This document shows positions 1-12,200 of a stretch of DNA of 64,000 nt, in pieces. Within the stretch, counting starts at the first letter, position 1, and every line of letters begins with the position of its first letter. The DNA comes from Tridacna crocea. Its lineage: Eukaryota; Mollusca; Bivalvia; Cardiida; Cardiidae. The position numbers and the translations under genes are program-made. The notes under the pieces were generated by a model that saw nothing but the letters and a program-made list of their open reading frames with translations, had not been told where the DNA came from and did no database searches. The stretch lies in the NCBI GenBank assembly GCA_943736015.1, contig OX031061.1, forward strand, positions 16,315,290 to 16,379,289. The letters run 5' to 3'.

Positions 1-269
1 TTCCTAATTTTCCCTATATACTAAATGATCTAGTTTTCTGTGAGTAAATATTGAAAGTAATAACATATGACAAAGACTCTATTAATTATTTGAATTGCTA
101 GAAATTCAAATTTGAATTGCTAGAAAACATAAAAAAAGAAAAATAAAGATTCAGTTATTAGTATATCCTCCATACATGATATTTCTGAAATTTCCCAAGC
201 ATTTTCTCAGTTTCCTATTTGGCTGTGTTAATTTTGGTTAATTTCTTACATTTTCTTCTCTCCGTGCAG

Positions 270-3200
270 GTATAAAGTTGTACAGAAATGAGACGATGAA
301 GATCCCGTTTACCGTTGAGAACACCGGAAGTGTCAAACAGGATATTGACGTCGAGATTTCAGACGATAAGCAATTTGCACAACTTCCGTTACGTGTGTCC
401 CCTTCTATCGGTGCCGGTAAAAACTCCAGTGGCAACTTTACCTTACTAGGAGGACTTGTGTTGGGAGAGACTACGTATGTTTATACTTACATTTACAGTT
501 GCAATTCACAATCTTATAAATAATTATGCCAGGCTCCGTGTTCCGTGTGTGTGCATGTGTGTGTGTGTGTGGGGGGGGGGGAGGGTTCTTAACTCTGCAC
601 CACACGACAAAAATTTAGATTTGTCCAAATTGAAAGCATATGCGGCTCAGGTGATTGGATATGTTTCTGAAATATTAGAAAAGATTGTTGAAAAGGAGAA
701 AATACTGGTTGCCAGAATTTTCTTCTATTGTCACAAAGTTTTGAAAGTAGAAATTCCCCGGGTCCCTCAGACTCAGTATTATGTCGTAATTGGTTAATTC
801 ATGTGAAAAAAAATATGCTCAGCTGACATGGTTGAAACTTTTTTACCTTTTGTTAAATTTTCTGAATATCAAAAGACCATCTTAATCATGTTTCAGTCGG
901 TTTTTACACAAAATTCATTCATGTTATGCGATAACTTGCTCAGTGTATGCATTACGAAGATAACAATATGCCCCCCCCCCCCCCCCGTTTTCCCCGGGGC
1001 GCAATTCATATCAATTTGATGAGGTCGTTAGTCATCTATGTTTCAAGTCTTATTTTACATGACCCTTGTGGTACAAGTTTGAGTTTCAGATGCTTTTGCA
1101 AACAGTTAAAGGTCCATCAGCTGCTAGTCAAATTGCTGGCAAATCTAATTCAACGATTTGAAAAGTGTTGATAGCAATACAAGCCTGTTACTGCTTTATG
1201 TTCCTCACAGAAAATGTACTGTAAAACTAAAACAAAAGTTGTCTATTTGATATTGATTTTACAACACAATTTATGTTTGAAGCTTCATAAAATGTTTGTA
1301 ACCCAAGATCGAACATTGATTTGAGAGTGAACCTTTTTCAAAAGCAGCAAATTCACTGTTTCTATTGTTTATGTACTGGACCAACCATAGAGTACATATT
1401 GACACCGTTAAGTTTTGACAGGCATTCTATTTCTTTTTTTTTTTTCTATCTAACATTGTCCAAAGTCGAACTCACAAAAAAAAAAACCTTCAAAAGGGTC
1501 GGCATAATTAAAATTATATTTCTTTATTAACAGAACGATAACAATTACAGCCAAGCCATACGTTAGAGGCCATATAACTAACGGACAATTTGAAATAAGG
1601 CGGCTGACTGTCGAAGAACGTCCAAAGAAGGTAAATATATGAGCAAACCTCGGTCAGCCTGCATAAGCTGACATGTGGAAAAACTTTTTTATTATTCTGC
1701 AAAGAATTTTCTCGTGATCCGATTTGATAATATGCCCCAAATATATCTATCATGTACACTGGCAAAACCTACGTAAAAGCAGTTTCCCTTTCGAGAGCCC
1801 CGTATACATAACTACACTATCAACAAAACATCCAAAATGGCGGCGTCGATCAAAATTAACATCAAGATTATGCGCCAAGCTGGACGTTTAAGCGGGTATA
1901 ACCAAGGTTTCAGTAACGTCAGTTCCCAGTGAAGTCAGTTTTCATTGAAGGGAAATTAGGCCTATACTCTGTCAGCGTCCGTTCCCAATCTTTTAAACAG
2001 CAAAAAAAAAAACAGGTAAAATTCGCTTAACAGAAGTTGAAATGGTAAAACTTTGCAGTCGGGGCGACATGGTTCACCACAGCAGTGAACAAATTTCCAA
2101 GTCCTCTGCCACCTCACCGTACAAATAATACAGTCGCTGTTAAATTTTGTGCATTTCAATTGACAAGTGTACCCCCTTATTCGGTCAGTTGTTAGGGAAA
2201 AGGGTTGTATGGATCCATCATTATATGATGACTTGCTTGGTAGGATGTATCATGGAGATGGAATGTGGCTCAAATGGTAAACTTACGTTAGATAAATTGC
2301 TTGTCACAAGTAATCTTAACCCTTTACCAAACAACAAAATTTTAGACTGGTCCATATTGAAAGCACTTGCAGACGACAAAATAAACATAACTCAAAAACT
2401 GAAATTTGTTTCTAGCAGGGTAGAAAACATTGTGGGAAAAGGAGAAAATGCTGGTTACCAGTATTTTCTCCTTTTCCCACAATGTTTTCAAAAGGCTTCT
2501 ATCTCAGGGTCGTAAAAAACAGGGATTGTTTTGGAAAGGGTTAACAGGAATCACTCACGGCACATCTAGTTCTGCAGCTGAATGCGTCAACTTTTTTTCC
2601 ATTTTGCTGCAAAACATTGCAACCAAAACTGCACGTACAGATAAAAGTGAGTAGACAGTAATGGCGAAAAAAGGAAATTTAGTAACGATAGTAAAGTTTG
2701 TAACGATAGATTGATAAGGCGAGCGAAAGGTAAAAAGCATGTCCGATTAGCTGTCAGTGCAAGAAGTCATTCGAAGTCCTTTGATCTCCATTTGGCTCTT
2801 TCTTTCTCTTTATAGCCAACAGACCCATTCCCGCCGACCTGCACGGTACTTAAAGTCAACGGGAAGTGTGATATAGGATCAGACCTGTGCCAGTGTGTGA
2901 ACAAGAGATGGTCCATGGAGGTAGAGATCGGAGATGTCGGGTTCGGCTTGCGAGACGTGTTTCCCACCAGTGTTGGGTCGAGCCACAAGTTCCGCGTGGA
3001 TAAATTTCCAACGCCCGGGTACAATACATCTCAGGGTACAGTCAAGGCCACTCTTGAGTAGGGATATTTTTTGTAAATTCTATATGAGATACGCCCTGGA
3101 AAAAGGGGCTTCATACCTTTCCATGATTTATTTTACCAAGCAAACTGTCAAATAGTTATTGCTCCATAATAGTTCCGTTTTTAACAACGACCAAGACACA

Positions 3201-6200
3201 TGAGGTAGACTGGTTCTTGGACATGCAGAAAATAGACGAATAGGGAAAAGTTTCGGCACAGGTCAGCCTACGCGGATTGCGTAGGCTGACCTGGGTAGAT
3301 ACTTTTCGCAGATTCATTAGACCCTTTTTCACAGGGGAGGAATCGTATCTATACATTCATTTGACCTGAGCAGACCTTGTTGTCAAAAAGCTTTAATTTG
3401 GTTGACATGATACTGAGACCTGAACATAATCAACTGCTGCTTACTAAAAGAGTAAAGTAATAAAAAACTTGATGATAAAAACCTTTATAAACAGCATAAT
3501 TTTACAAACCGAATAAAACCTTGCAAACCTTTAAGCCAGCTCATATCTTTGGGCAGAGCAGAGATCGCATTTTTGCATATTCAATTCCCCATAAAACTGT
3601 GGAAATCTATGCAGTATAGTGATATGTACCCCTAAACTATATTTCCGAGATGATATGTACCCCTAAACTATATTATTTCCGAGATGATATGTACCCCTAA
3701 ACTATATTATTTCCGAGATGATATGTACCCCTAAACTATATTATTTCCGAGATGATACGCACCCCTAAAATATATTTCCGAGATGATACTTACCTCTAAA
3801 CTATATTTCCGAGATGATATAACCCCTAAACCATATTATTTCCGAGATGATATGTACCCCTAAACTATATTTCCGAGATGATATGTACCCCTAAACTATA
3901 TTTCCGAGATGATATGTACCCCTAAAATATATTTCCGAGATGATATTTACCTCTAAACTATATTTCCGAGATGATATGTACCCCTAAAATTTATTTCTGA
4001 GAGTGCACAGATACATTTTATATGATATTACATTTTCTTGTGGATAAAGATTTCCTGGCCTCCTAGCAAAACCTGTAAAACCTATATAACCCTATAACTT
4101 TGTGTCAAATTGAGTAAAAACCTACATAACCAATATTGTGCTAAATAAATGGCTACAAACTTATAAATAACCTATATTTTTTTCTAAAAAACTTATAAAT
4201 TATGTAGAAAAGCCTGATGAATCATTTTAAGACCAATGTTTTTTCTGTTACTTGTAAATATTTTGAAAATGGATCTTTGAATAGCTGTTTTGGCTCTTTC
4301 TGTTATGCTTTGAGTTTGCCAGATGCTCTTCTTCATCAGACCATCAACAGAATGAGGGTTTGTACTGGATGAGCCCTTTCTATTGATGGTCTGAAGAAAA
4401 CGAAGAATATATCTGGCTGCCTCATGAACCTTCTGGCTGCTGTAGGAGGTATATCAAATAGTCTATGCTGCTGACAAGTAGATCTTATTATCATTTTACT
4501 TTGGCTACAATATTTCAATATAAGATAAGGAAGCCTCGGTATTTGAAAGAAAGCTGCTAAAACTGTGATAGAAGTGAGTATAAAACTCATTAAAAGAACA
4601 GAATTCTCTTGTTTTATTTTCAGGGATGACTGTTGTCACCAGACGGCATCTATCAGTGCTGTGGATATGCCAGGAAACACGACCTCGTGCTTCCCGAACA
4701 TTACTACAAATTTCAAACCACCAGACTTCAGTATCTGTAATCATGTAAGATATTTGTCCGTGGGACATCTCTATTTATCAATCAGTTCAACTTTAACTTT
4801 GTAGGATACATGTATGTACGGAAACCTAATTGATAAAGCAATCATGACCAAACTGGAAACACTAAAAAAGCAGTTTATAAACTTGCATAGACTCTCACTG
4901 ACGATCGTTTCAATACACTTAAAAACCTTTCCTTAACCCTTTCCCAAACAATCCCTGGTTTTCACAACCTAAAAAAGAAGGCTTTTGAAAACATCATGGG
5001 AAAAGGAGAAAATGATGGTAACCAGCATTTTCTCCTTTTCCACCCTCCCAGAAAAATTTTTAGTTTTTGAGTGACGTTGATTTTGTTGTATGCAAATGTT
5101 TTCAATAAGGACCGGTCTAAAATTTTGTCGTTTGGTAAAGTGTTAAATTAGATGCTTGCATTGCATTCGTACCTAGATAAGAATTGAACAGAACACATCT
5201 AAATCTTCAGCTGAATTCGATTGAGCTTTACTCTATGAAAAGGGGCCTCATTCATTTGCAAAAAACTATACAAGCGATGTAAGGTTACACCAGTCGAAAC
5301 ATTTGGCTACTGATCAATTTTCTATATTTCAAAGGGCAAGTCTGCTTCATGAGTCAGTCGATTGTCAGATAGAATAGATTTTATGGATCCATAATTGGCT
5401 TACAACACGCGAAAAGGTTCATTTGGACATTTGCGTAAAGTGTCGTCTCGGATCAGCCTGCGCAGTCCGCGCAGGCTCATCCGAGACGGCACTTTACGAC
5501 TGAACTAGATTTTGTGCTACAGTAGTCTTGCACAAGACAGAAAATTACATAAAAATGGAAAGTGTGGTTTCGGATCAGCCTGCACGGACTTCCCAGGCTT
5601 ATCCGAAACGACTCTTTACGCAAATGTCCGAATGCCCCTTTTCGCATGTTGCAAGCCAATTATAAATTAATTACTCCATATAATGCATTATGAAGGTGCA
5701 TGAAATTCCCTTTTTTTAAGAGTAAGGCTCATACGATAAACTTACGTTACGCGTTAGCTGGCCATCGTGAACCAAAGTAAGGAACCGAGCACGGCGCATC
5801 AAGTTCTGCAGCTGAAATTAGTTACATCTCCTTTGATTTCTGTTCCATGCCTTTTTCTTGTTTTATATTGGACAGATGAAGAATGACTATCAATCAAACT
5901 TGACTATGTTTCAGATAAAACTCAGAAGGATATAATAGCCTGCATGAATTGACCTTGCAGGGCGGAGCTGTATCTCAGCTCAATGCATTTTGAATTCAGT
6001 TAAATTGGTAACTCGGAAATCATTATGAGCAGCCATATTCCGTATCTAAAGAATCGATATAGCACTGTTGTGTTGCATGTATTAACGTAGATTTACGAAT
6101 ATGACGCTCAGTCACTGTTGCGTATCGGCTTGGGTATGTACGGCGTATCACAATAAGAAAGGAACGTCTCGACAACGCCGCTGTAACGTCAACTCACGTA

Positions 6201-9200
6201 GCTAAGACTCTTTTGTACGTAGCACGATCTCATTGTACGCGAAGGTGCGACGTTTTTAAGTCCACACTTAAGAATACATAGCGCGTACGTGGCAGCTCCG
6301 ATACGTCATGCTTTCGTCACACATTCGCCGTAAAAGCAATGAAATGTAGCTTGAACGCGTTGGTTGAAATGACACGTTTAAATTCTGTTGAACGAATGAC
6401 AGAAACGGAGTGAGGAAAGCTGTTTTCCATCATTGACCGCGATATTTACGCAATAGCAAGGCTGTACATAAGAAAGGAATGTCGTGCCAACGAAGTGGTT
6501 ACGCCAAGGCAACGTGTCATACGCCACGCTTACGCCTCGAACTCCATAAAACACAGATACGCCACAGGAACGCCACAGAAACGTCGTAGATATGCAGTGT
6601 CTTTAAGGTAAGGTAGTAGACCCCTAATGCCTCTAGTCCTGAATTGCATAATAGGCCAGTCAATGAAGCAATAGACCTAGAAGTAATTGCAACAGAATTT
6701 TTAAGTTTACCCGACGATAGTATTGAGTGATATGTGTTTACCCTATAAAATCCCCAAGTTTTGCTTTTGCAGTTTAGGAGAAATTAATTACCAAAGTTAG
6801 CAATTTTGAACATTTTCGGAAATTGCCCGAATGTGCTACCGTACCAGTGGAAATCGCTGATGTCACGCGCTTTATAAAGTGACGTCACATAAAGTGTAAT
6901 GGTGGTATCAATACGATTTTGAAACAGAGACGTAAACACATTGTGTTAGAAGATTAAGAACTGCTTTAGGTAAGTTAAATTATTTAATACGTTTTCATAA
7001 AAATTGCAAGCACACATTGAGACAATAACTATTTGAGTAGTACTCCCCGATCGGCCAACAATAAAATTTTGATAATGTCAACACTGGCAATTTCTTTACG
7101 CCTACCTCATTGCATATTTAATAAGCTAAAATCGCCAAACCTGTTCAACTATGATTATACATCATTTTAACGTAATAAATTCAATAAAAGTATTGTATTT
7201 TTGCGAATTTCCATCGTGACAAAAAACCGGAAGTTGAGAAAATATGTACGAGATCTTATCAAAAAATTTCTCTACGGAAGCGCGTATAGGACGCAATTTT
7301 GATAGATATTTAGTCAAATACTATAATTGTTGTTAGAGGAAATATTTCTTATTCTTAATGTTATTTCAACATCCAAAAGTACTAATATCAACCTTCTCGG
7401 TTAATCTAAGGGTATTTACAAAGAGCCCAGGCTTGCTTTTATCTTATATACCGGCTCAGAAAAGAAGGGTAGAGAATGAAATACAAAATGTCTTAATCAG
7501 GTAATTTTCTTTCACTACATAAAGGCAAAAATGTGAACGATTTTTGTCTTTAAAAAGTAAAAAAAAAAACTTTTATGTTGTTGTATACAATGGAAGTCGT
7601 ATATAATGGAACAATCATTCGTATTTTAGTGATCATTTAATATGTGGAGGCACCATCCTAGTTCGATATAATTTGAAGGTTATTCATTTTGAAACTTTAC
7701 CTGTAATCAATTTAAAAAAAAAAAAAACATTTTTTTTCTTCCTAAAAACTGCATAGTAATTGCAAAAAGTTTCCAAAAAATTATTATCATTATTATTTCA
7801 TTTCAGGATTATACCATGGACCATGGTATAATCCTGAAATGAAATAATAATGATAATAATTTTTTTTAGTGATTATTCTAGACCAGGCAAAAGGGCAGGG
7901 AGGCAGGAAAAAGGGGGCAGGGAGGAACATTGCCTTGTTGAATGACTTCTCATATCAGATAAAGGCAAATCAGTGTCCTTCACTCTTTTCGAAACAAGTT
8001 CTAACTATAACTTTGGATATGATTTGCATATTAAAGAAAAGAATAAGAAAAAATTCTTATCAACTCATAGACTCAAAGCAACACAATCTGACTATACAGG
8101 TTTTGATTGCCATGTAATTTATGATACCATGATGCACTGTCACACTTAGCTTTAATGTAGTAGACCCGTAACACTTCTGGTGTAGCATGGAATAAAAGTT
8201 CTTGATAGTTGATAAATACGGATTTATACATATAAAATACTTATGCATATTTTTGACCGACTGGAAATGCCTTTGATGTCTCTTGAAAACAATTGTTGAT
8301 ACTTTTGTTAGTTTTCAGAAAAGGGAGGTAATTATTAATTTGCTTTGTAATGAGAATACAATGGATTTGGATTTATAAATAATAATTCTTGGAAGGAAAA
8401 ATTGGCTCGGTTAAAGTAGTACAATAATACTCATTTTAGCAAATTTTGTAGGATAATAATATTGTAGAAATAGCTGTTTTACAGGTCCACTACCTAACTT
8501 CTCGTCAGATAACAAAAAATGTCCAGAGTAATTATTAAAAAAACCTTCTTCTCAGCTGTTTTAAGAAATGACAATAATTTTGATTTAAAAAAAAAAATAA
8601 TTATTACATAGACGGAATTACAAAATGTGTAGGCAGGCCTACTGATGGAGTAGTGTACTACTGCATAGACATTCTATAAATAGACTGCTAACAATAGAAC
8701 ACTGCAATGCAGATTTTGCTTTAAAAAAAATTGCCGATGCTTGAATAGCAAACATCGAGTATTTTCAAGATAGTTGGCAACTTTGGTTTACCATCCATAC
8801 TTGTAATTTATGCAAAAAATATACGAAATGATAATCTCCAGCTGCAATAAGATTTAATTCAGCTTTATTTTAAAACTATTCAAGTATTGATAAATTTCAC
8901 TGATTGTGTGACGTCATTTAAAGAAATTAGCAAACGTAAAAGTACCTGTGGGGGGAAAAAAGTCAGGGTTTCAAGGGATAAAGGGATGGTTTAGCAAGTT
9001 AATGACAGAGAAGGATTATAACACCCTGCTGTCCTGTCTTAACTGACGAAGTTGATAAAGGATAATTAGTGTCACCCTTAGTCTTAGATCGGCTGTATTT
9101 CGTGAATATAGTCAGGTCGGAAGAAATTTATGGCGACTTTTTGTGACTGTGCAAGCTTGACGAGACAGAGCCGAAACACTGAAGATGAGTTTTTTGCCCA

Positions 9201-12200
9201 TGTAGCCCGGTGTTTTGTTCTGAAACCAGAACAATACACAAACAAGTTTTGTATGTATTTGATAAGGGCAACAGGGCGGGTGTTCACAGATTCGAGGGCA
9301 GAAGGGCGGAGTGAAAAAGGGGCAGGGCGGCGCGCCCTGCTATTCCGCTCTAGAATAAACATCTAAGATGATGATGATGATGACATTTAGGATACGTAAA
9401 TACCTGAAGAAGTATACATTTCAATTTCATTTCAGGGATGAAAATATATTGTCGGACACTGTAAACCCAAGATCAGACTGCGCGTTCTGTGCAATCTGAT
9501 CTTGATCTACACTGTTTGCAAAAGGTCAGTAAGTCGCACTTAGCAGCCTAGGGGTTAAAGGTGGCCTTTCAGATTGTGAGACAAAAATTTTACAAGAATA
9601 CAAAAAAATCATCCTCATACTCCAAAAGCCTAATAATTTTCATTTATAAAACCCCAGTAGTCAAAACCCATCAGACAACAAGAGAAATTAGATATTTACT
9701 ACGGCCCAGGGCGACACCGAGGGGAAACAAGGTCTATTTTTACATGAGCAGCTAGCTGATTTACACACTGGAAATATACAGTCGAAGCTTCAAACGTCGC
9801 GTCCGAAGAAGAAATGATGGAAAATAATTACATGTTTGTTATGTTATGGCATTTCAGCATCATTAGTCACTTTCGAGTCACTTAATATTCTCACAATGCT
9901 TTTTTTCATTTTTGGCTAAAAATAGCCTAAGAGGCTTCGTAGCCGTTTAAGGGAATACCCTCAAGTCTATTTTTTGTAATTTTATGGTTCTTAATTATTG
10001 ATGATTTGTATTGTTTTTTTCATATAAATTTCAGTGATATAAATATTTTCTAATTCAGTGGGATGTTAAAATTCTAGATACCCACCTTTAACAACTACTT
10101 TAAAGGATAATCATGAATGTTATTTTCACGCCACATTGTTGAAGGTTACCGTGACCTTTGTATTTTTTTACTATTTGACCTCAAAATAAGTAGGGATCAT
10201 CTGCTTTCCATGGTACATTTATGTACCAAATATGAAAAAACTCTGTAAAACCTGTGTCTAGTTAACATCAGGACAAGGTGTAAGCGGGACCGAGCCATTA
10301 CATTGTTGAAACTCACTGTGACCTTGACCTTTGACTAATTGATCCAAAAATCGGTAGGGATCATCTACATTCATACATATATCATAAAGTGCATTACCCA
10401 AAATACTTACATGCAAAAATGGCAATATTTGACATGGCAAGAGTGATCATGCATTGATAAATTTTCGAGGATAAAAATCAGTGGGTGGGGTAATTTAACA
10501 TATAATTTTATGGGTTTTATTAGCTGTATAATAATAATAAGGACATTCAATTGATTCAAAGAGCATGGTTTGCCTTCTTTGTCATAAGTATTGTGAAAGG
10601 AATAACTAAATCTCCTATGTTTTAATAAATCTCGCTTTACGGTCAAAAAATAGTGTTTCTTGTAATTTTATTGAATCTAAAACACCAATGTTCTTTGGAT
10701 GTCTATTTTTCAAAAAGTGCAACTGCAAAAGTTCGGGACTTTTTATGGATACTTGTACATACATAGTAGTTACAGAAAAATAGACTTTCAAAACTGTTGC
10801 AATTACTTCTAGGTTGACCCCCAAAATAGGGTAGATTGACTGGCCTATAAAGTTTTCTTGATAGTTGATAAATATGGATTTATACAAGTATAATACTTTT
10901 GCACATTTTTAACGGGCCAGAAATTTCTTTATGCCTATCTTGAAAATATTTTAAGATACTTTTTGTCAGTTTTCAGAAAAGGGAGGTAATTACTATCTCT
11001 CTTTGTATTGAAAATATAGTGGTTTTAGATTTATATATGATAATTCTAGAAAAGACCAAAAGGGAAAAGTGGCTTGGTAAAAGCGGTACAATAACACTCT
11101 TTTTTAATCATAGCAAATTGTTTCGGATAATTTTATAGTGGAAATAGCTGTTTTCTATTAGGGGTCTACTACGTTAAAGCGCTTTCTCATTATTGCGTAT
11201 CGGCTTGCGTATGTACGGCGTATTGCGATAACAAAGAAACGCCGCGACAACGCCGCATTAACGTCAACTTACGTAGCCAATACTCTTTGGTACGTAGTAT
11301 GATCTCCTAGTACAAGGAGGTGCGACGTTTTTTCAAGTCTGCGCTAAAAATACGTAACACGTACGTAGCAGTTACGATACGTCATGCTTACGCCACACAC
11401 ACGCCGTAAAAGCGAAAACAACGTAGCAGTGACGCCGCAGGAACGCAGCTCGAGCTCTTATAACGTTATGCGAACGTTCTTGTTAACATGGTACGTACCT
11501 GGGGCGTAACTCTGCGTAACTTTTGTGTATGTAGGGCGTTAAAAAAGTTGTAACTGCGTATCTTTGACCTTCTTTTTGCATCCGTTGCTTATTAGGTGAG
11601 TACGAATGACTTATTCCATGTATTTACAGCATACGTTTCGCGTACATTTCGCTTCTGAGTCGTTGCTGCTGCGTAGGTGTTGCGCTGTCAAAGTATTTGT
11701 GGCGCTCCAAGAATACGTACGACGTTTTGTTTTTGACTAATACCTTATAATATTCTTTGCTTTTTCTCGTTATTTCCAAAGTAATGAGCCAGGTAGAATC
11801 TGACTTGGAGAGGGCGCTGGGGACCTAGTCCTGCGTTCAATGTGGCCTGAACCTTTGGTTTCTGTTTCGTTCACGGTTGCCTCTGTAACTGTTGTGGAGG
11901 TAGACGGTGACTGACGACTTGGCTTGGGAGCTATTGCTGGCATTTTCCTTCTGCCTCAGAACCGAGAAATTGATTTCGGTGGCATGTTCCTTTGACTTTT
12001 TTTAACGAAGGACAGCAACATAGTGAGCACAGCCGTTTTTCATCGGTGACCGTCGTATTTACGTTGCAGCAACGCTGCACGTAAGAAAGGATCGTCGTGC
12101 TAACGAAGTGGTTACGCCACGGTAATCCGTCATACGCCACGCTTACGCCTCAGTATGCCGTACTTTACGTCCCTCGAACTCCATACGAACAAAGATACGC

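Larger units (their letters stand above)
6605..11172. repeat. Segment with R6 inverted ends, flanked by two R7 copies
   Basis: Left end reads GTAGTAGACCCCTAAT and right end ATTAGGGGTCTACTAC. Inward of the left end, 6640-6690 (GGCCAGTCAATGAAG, then GACCTAGAAGTAATTGCAAC) recurs inverted at 10795-10850. The interior has no convincing gene; it holds a 45-bp palindrome, an R3 copy and a short R6 copy. It may be one large non-autonomous transposon or two R6 elements in opposite orientation. Confidence 0.5.

Noticed and set aside
2147..2654. Two overlapping + strand frames of 122 and 74 codons
   Set aside because: They read through an R1 palindrome; the same 'proteins' reappear at every R1 copy (for example 18815-19069 and 59479-59715).
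3619..4000. CRISPR-like array
   Set aside because: Units are head-to-tail without spacers, in an animal intron; it is a minisatellite.
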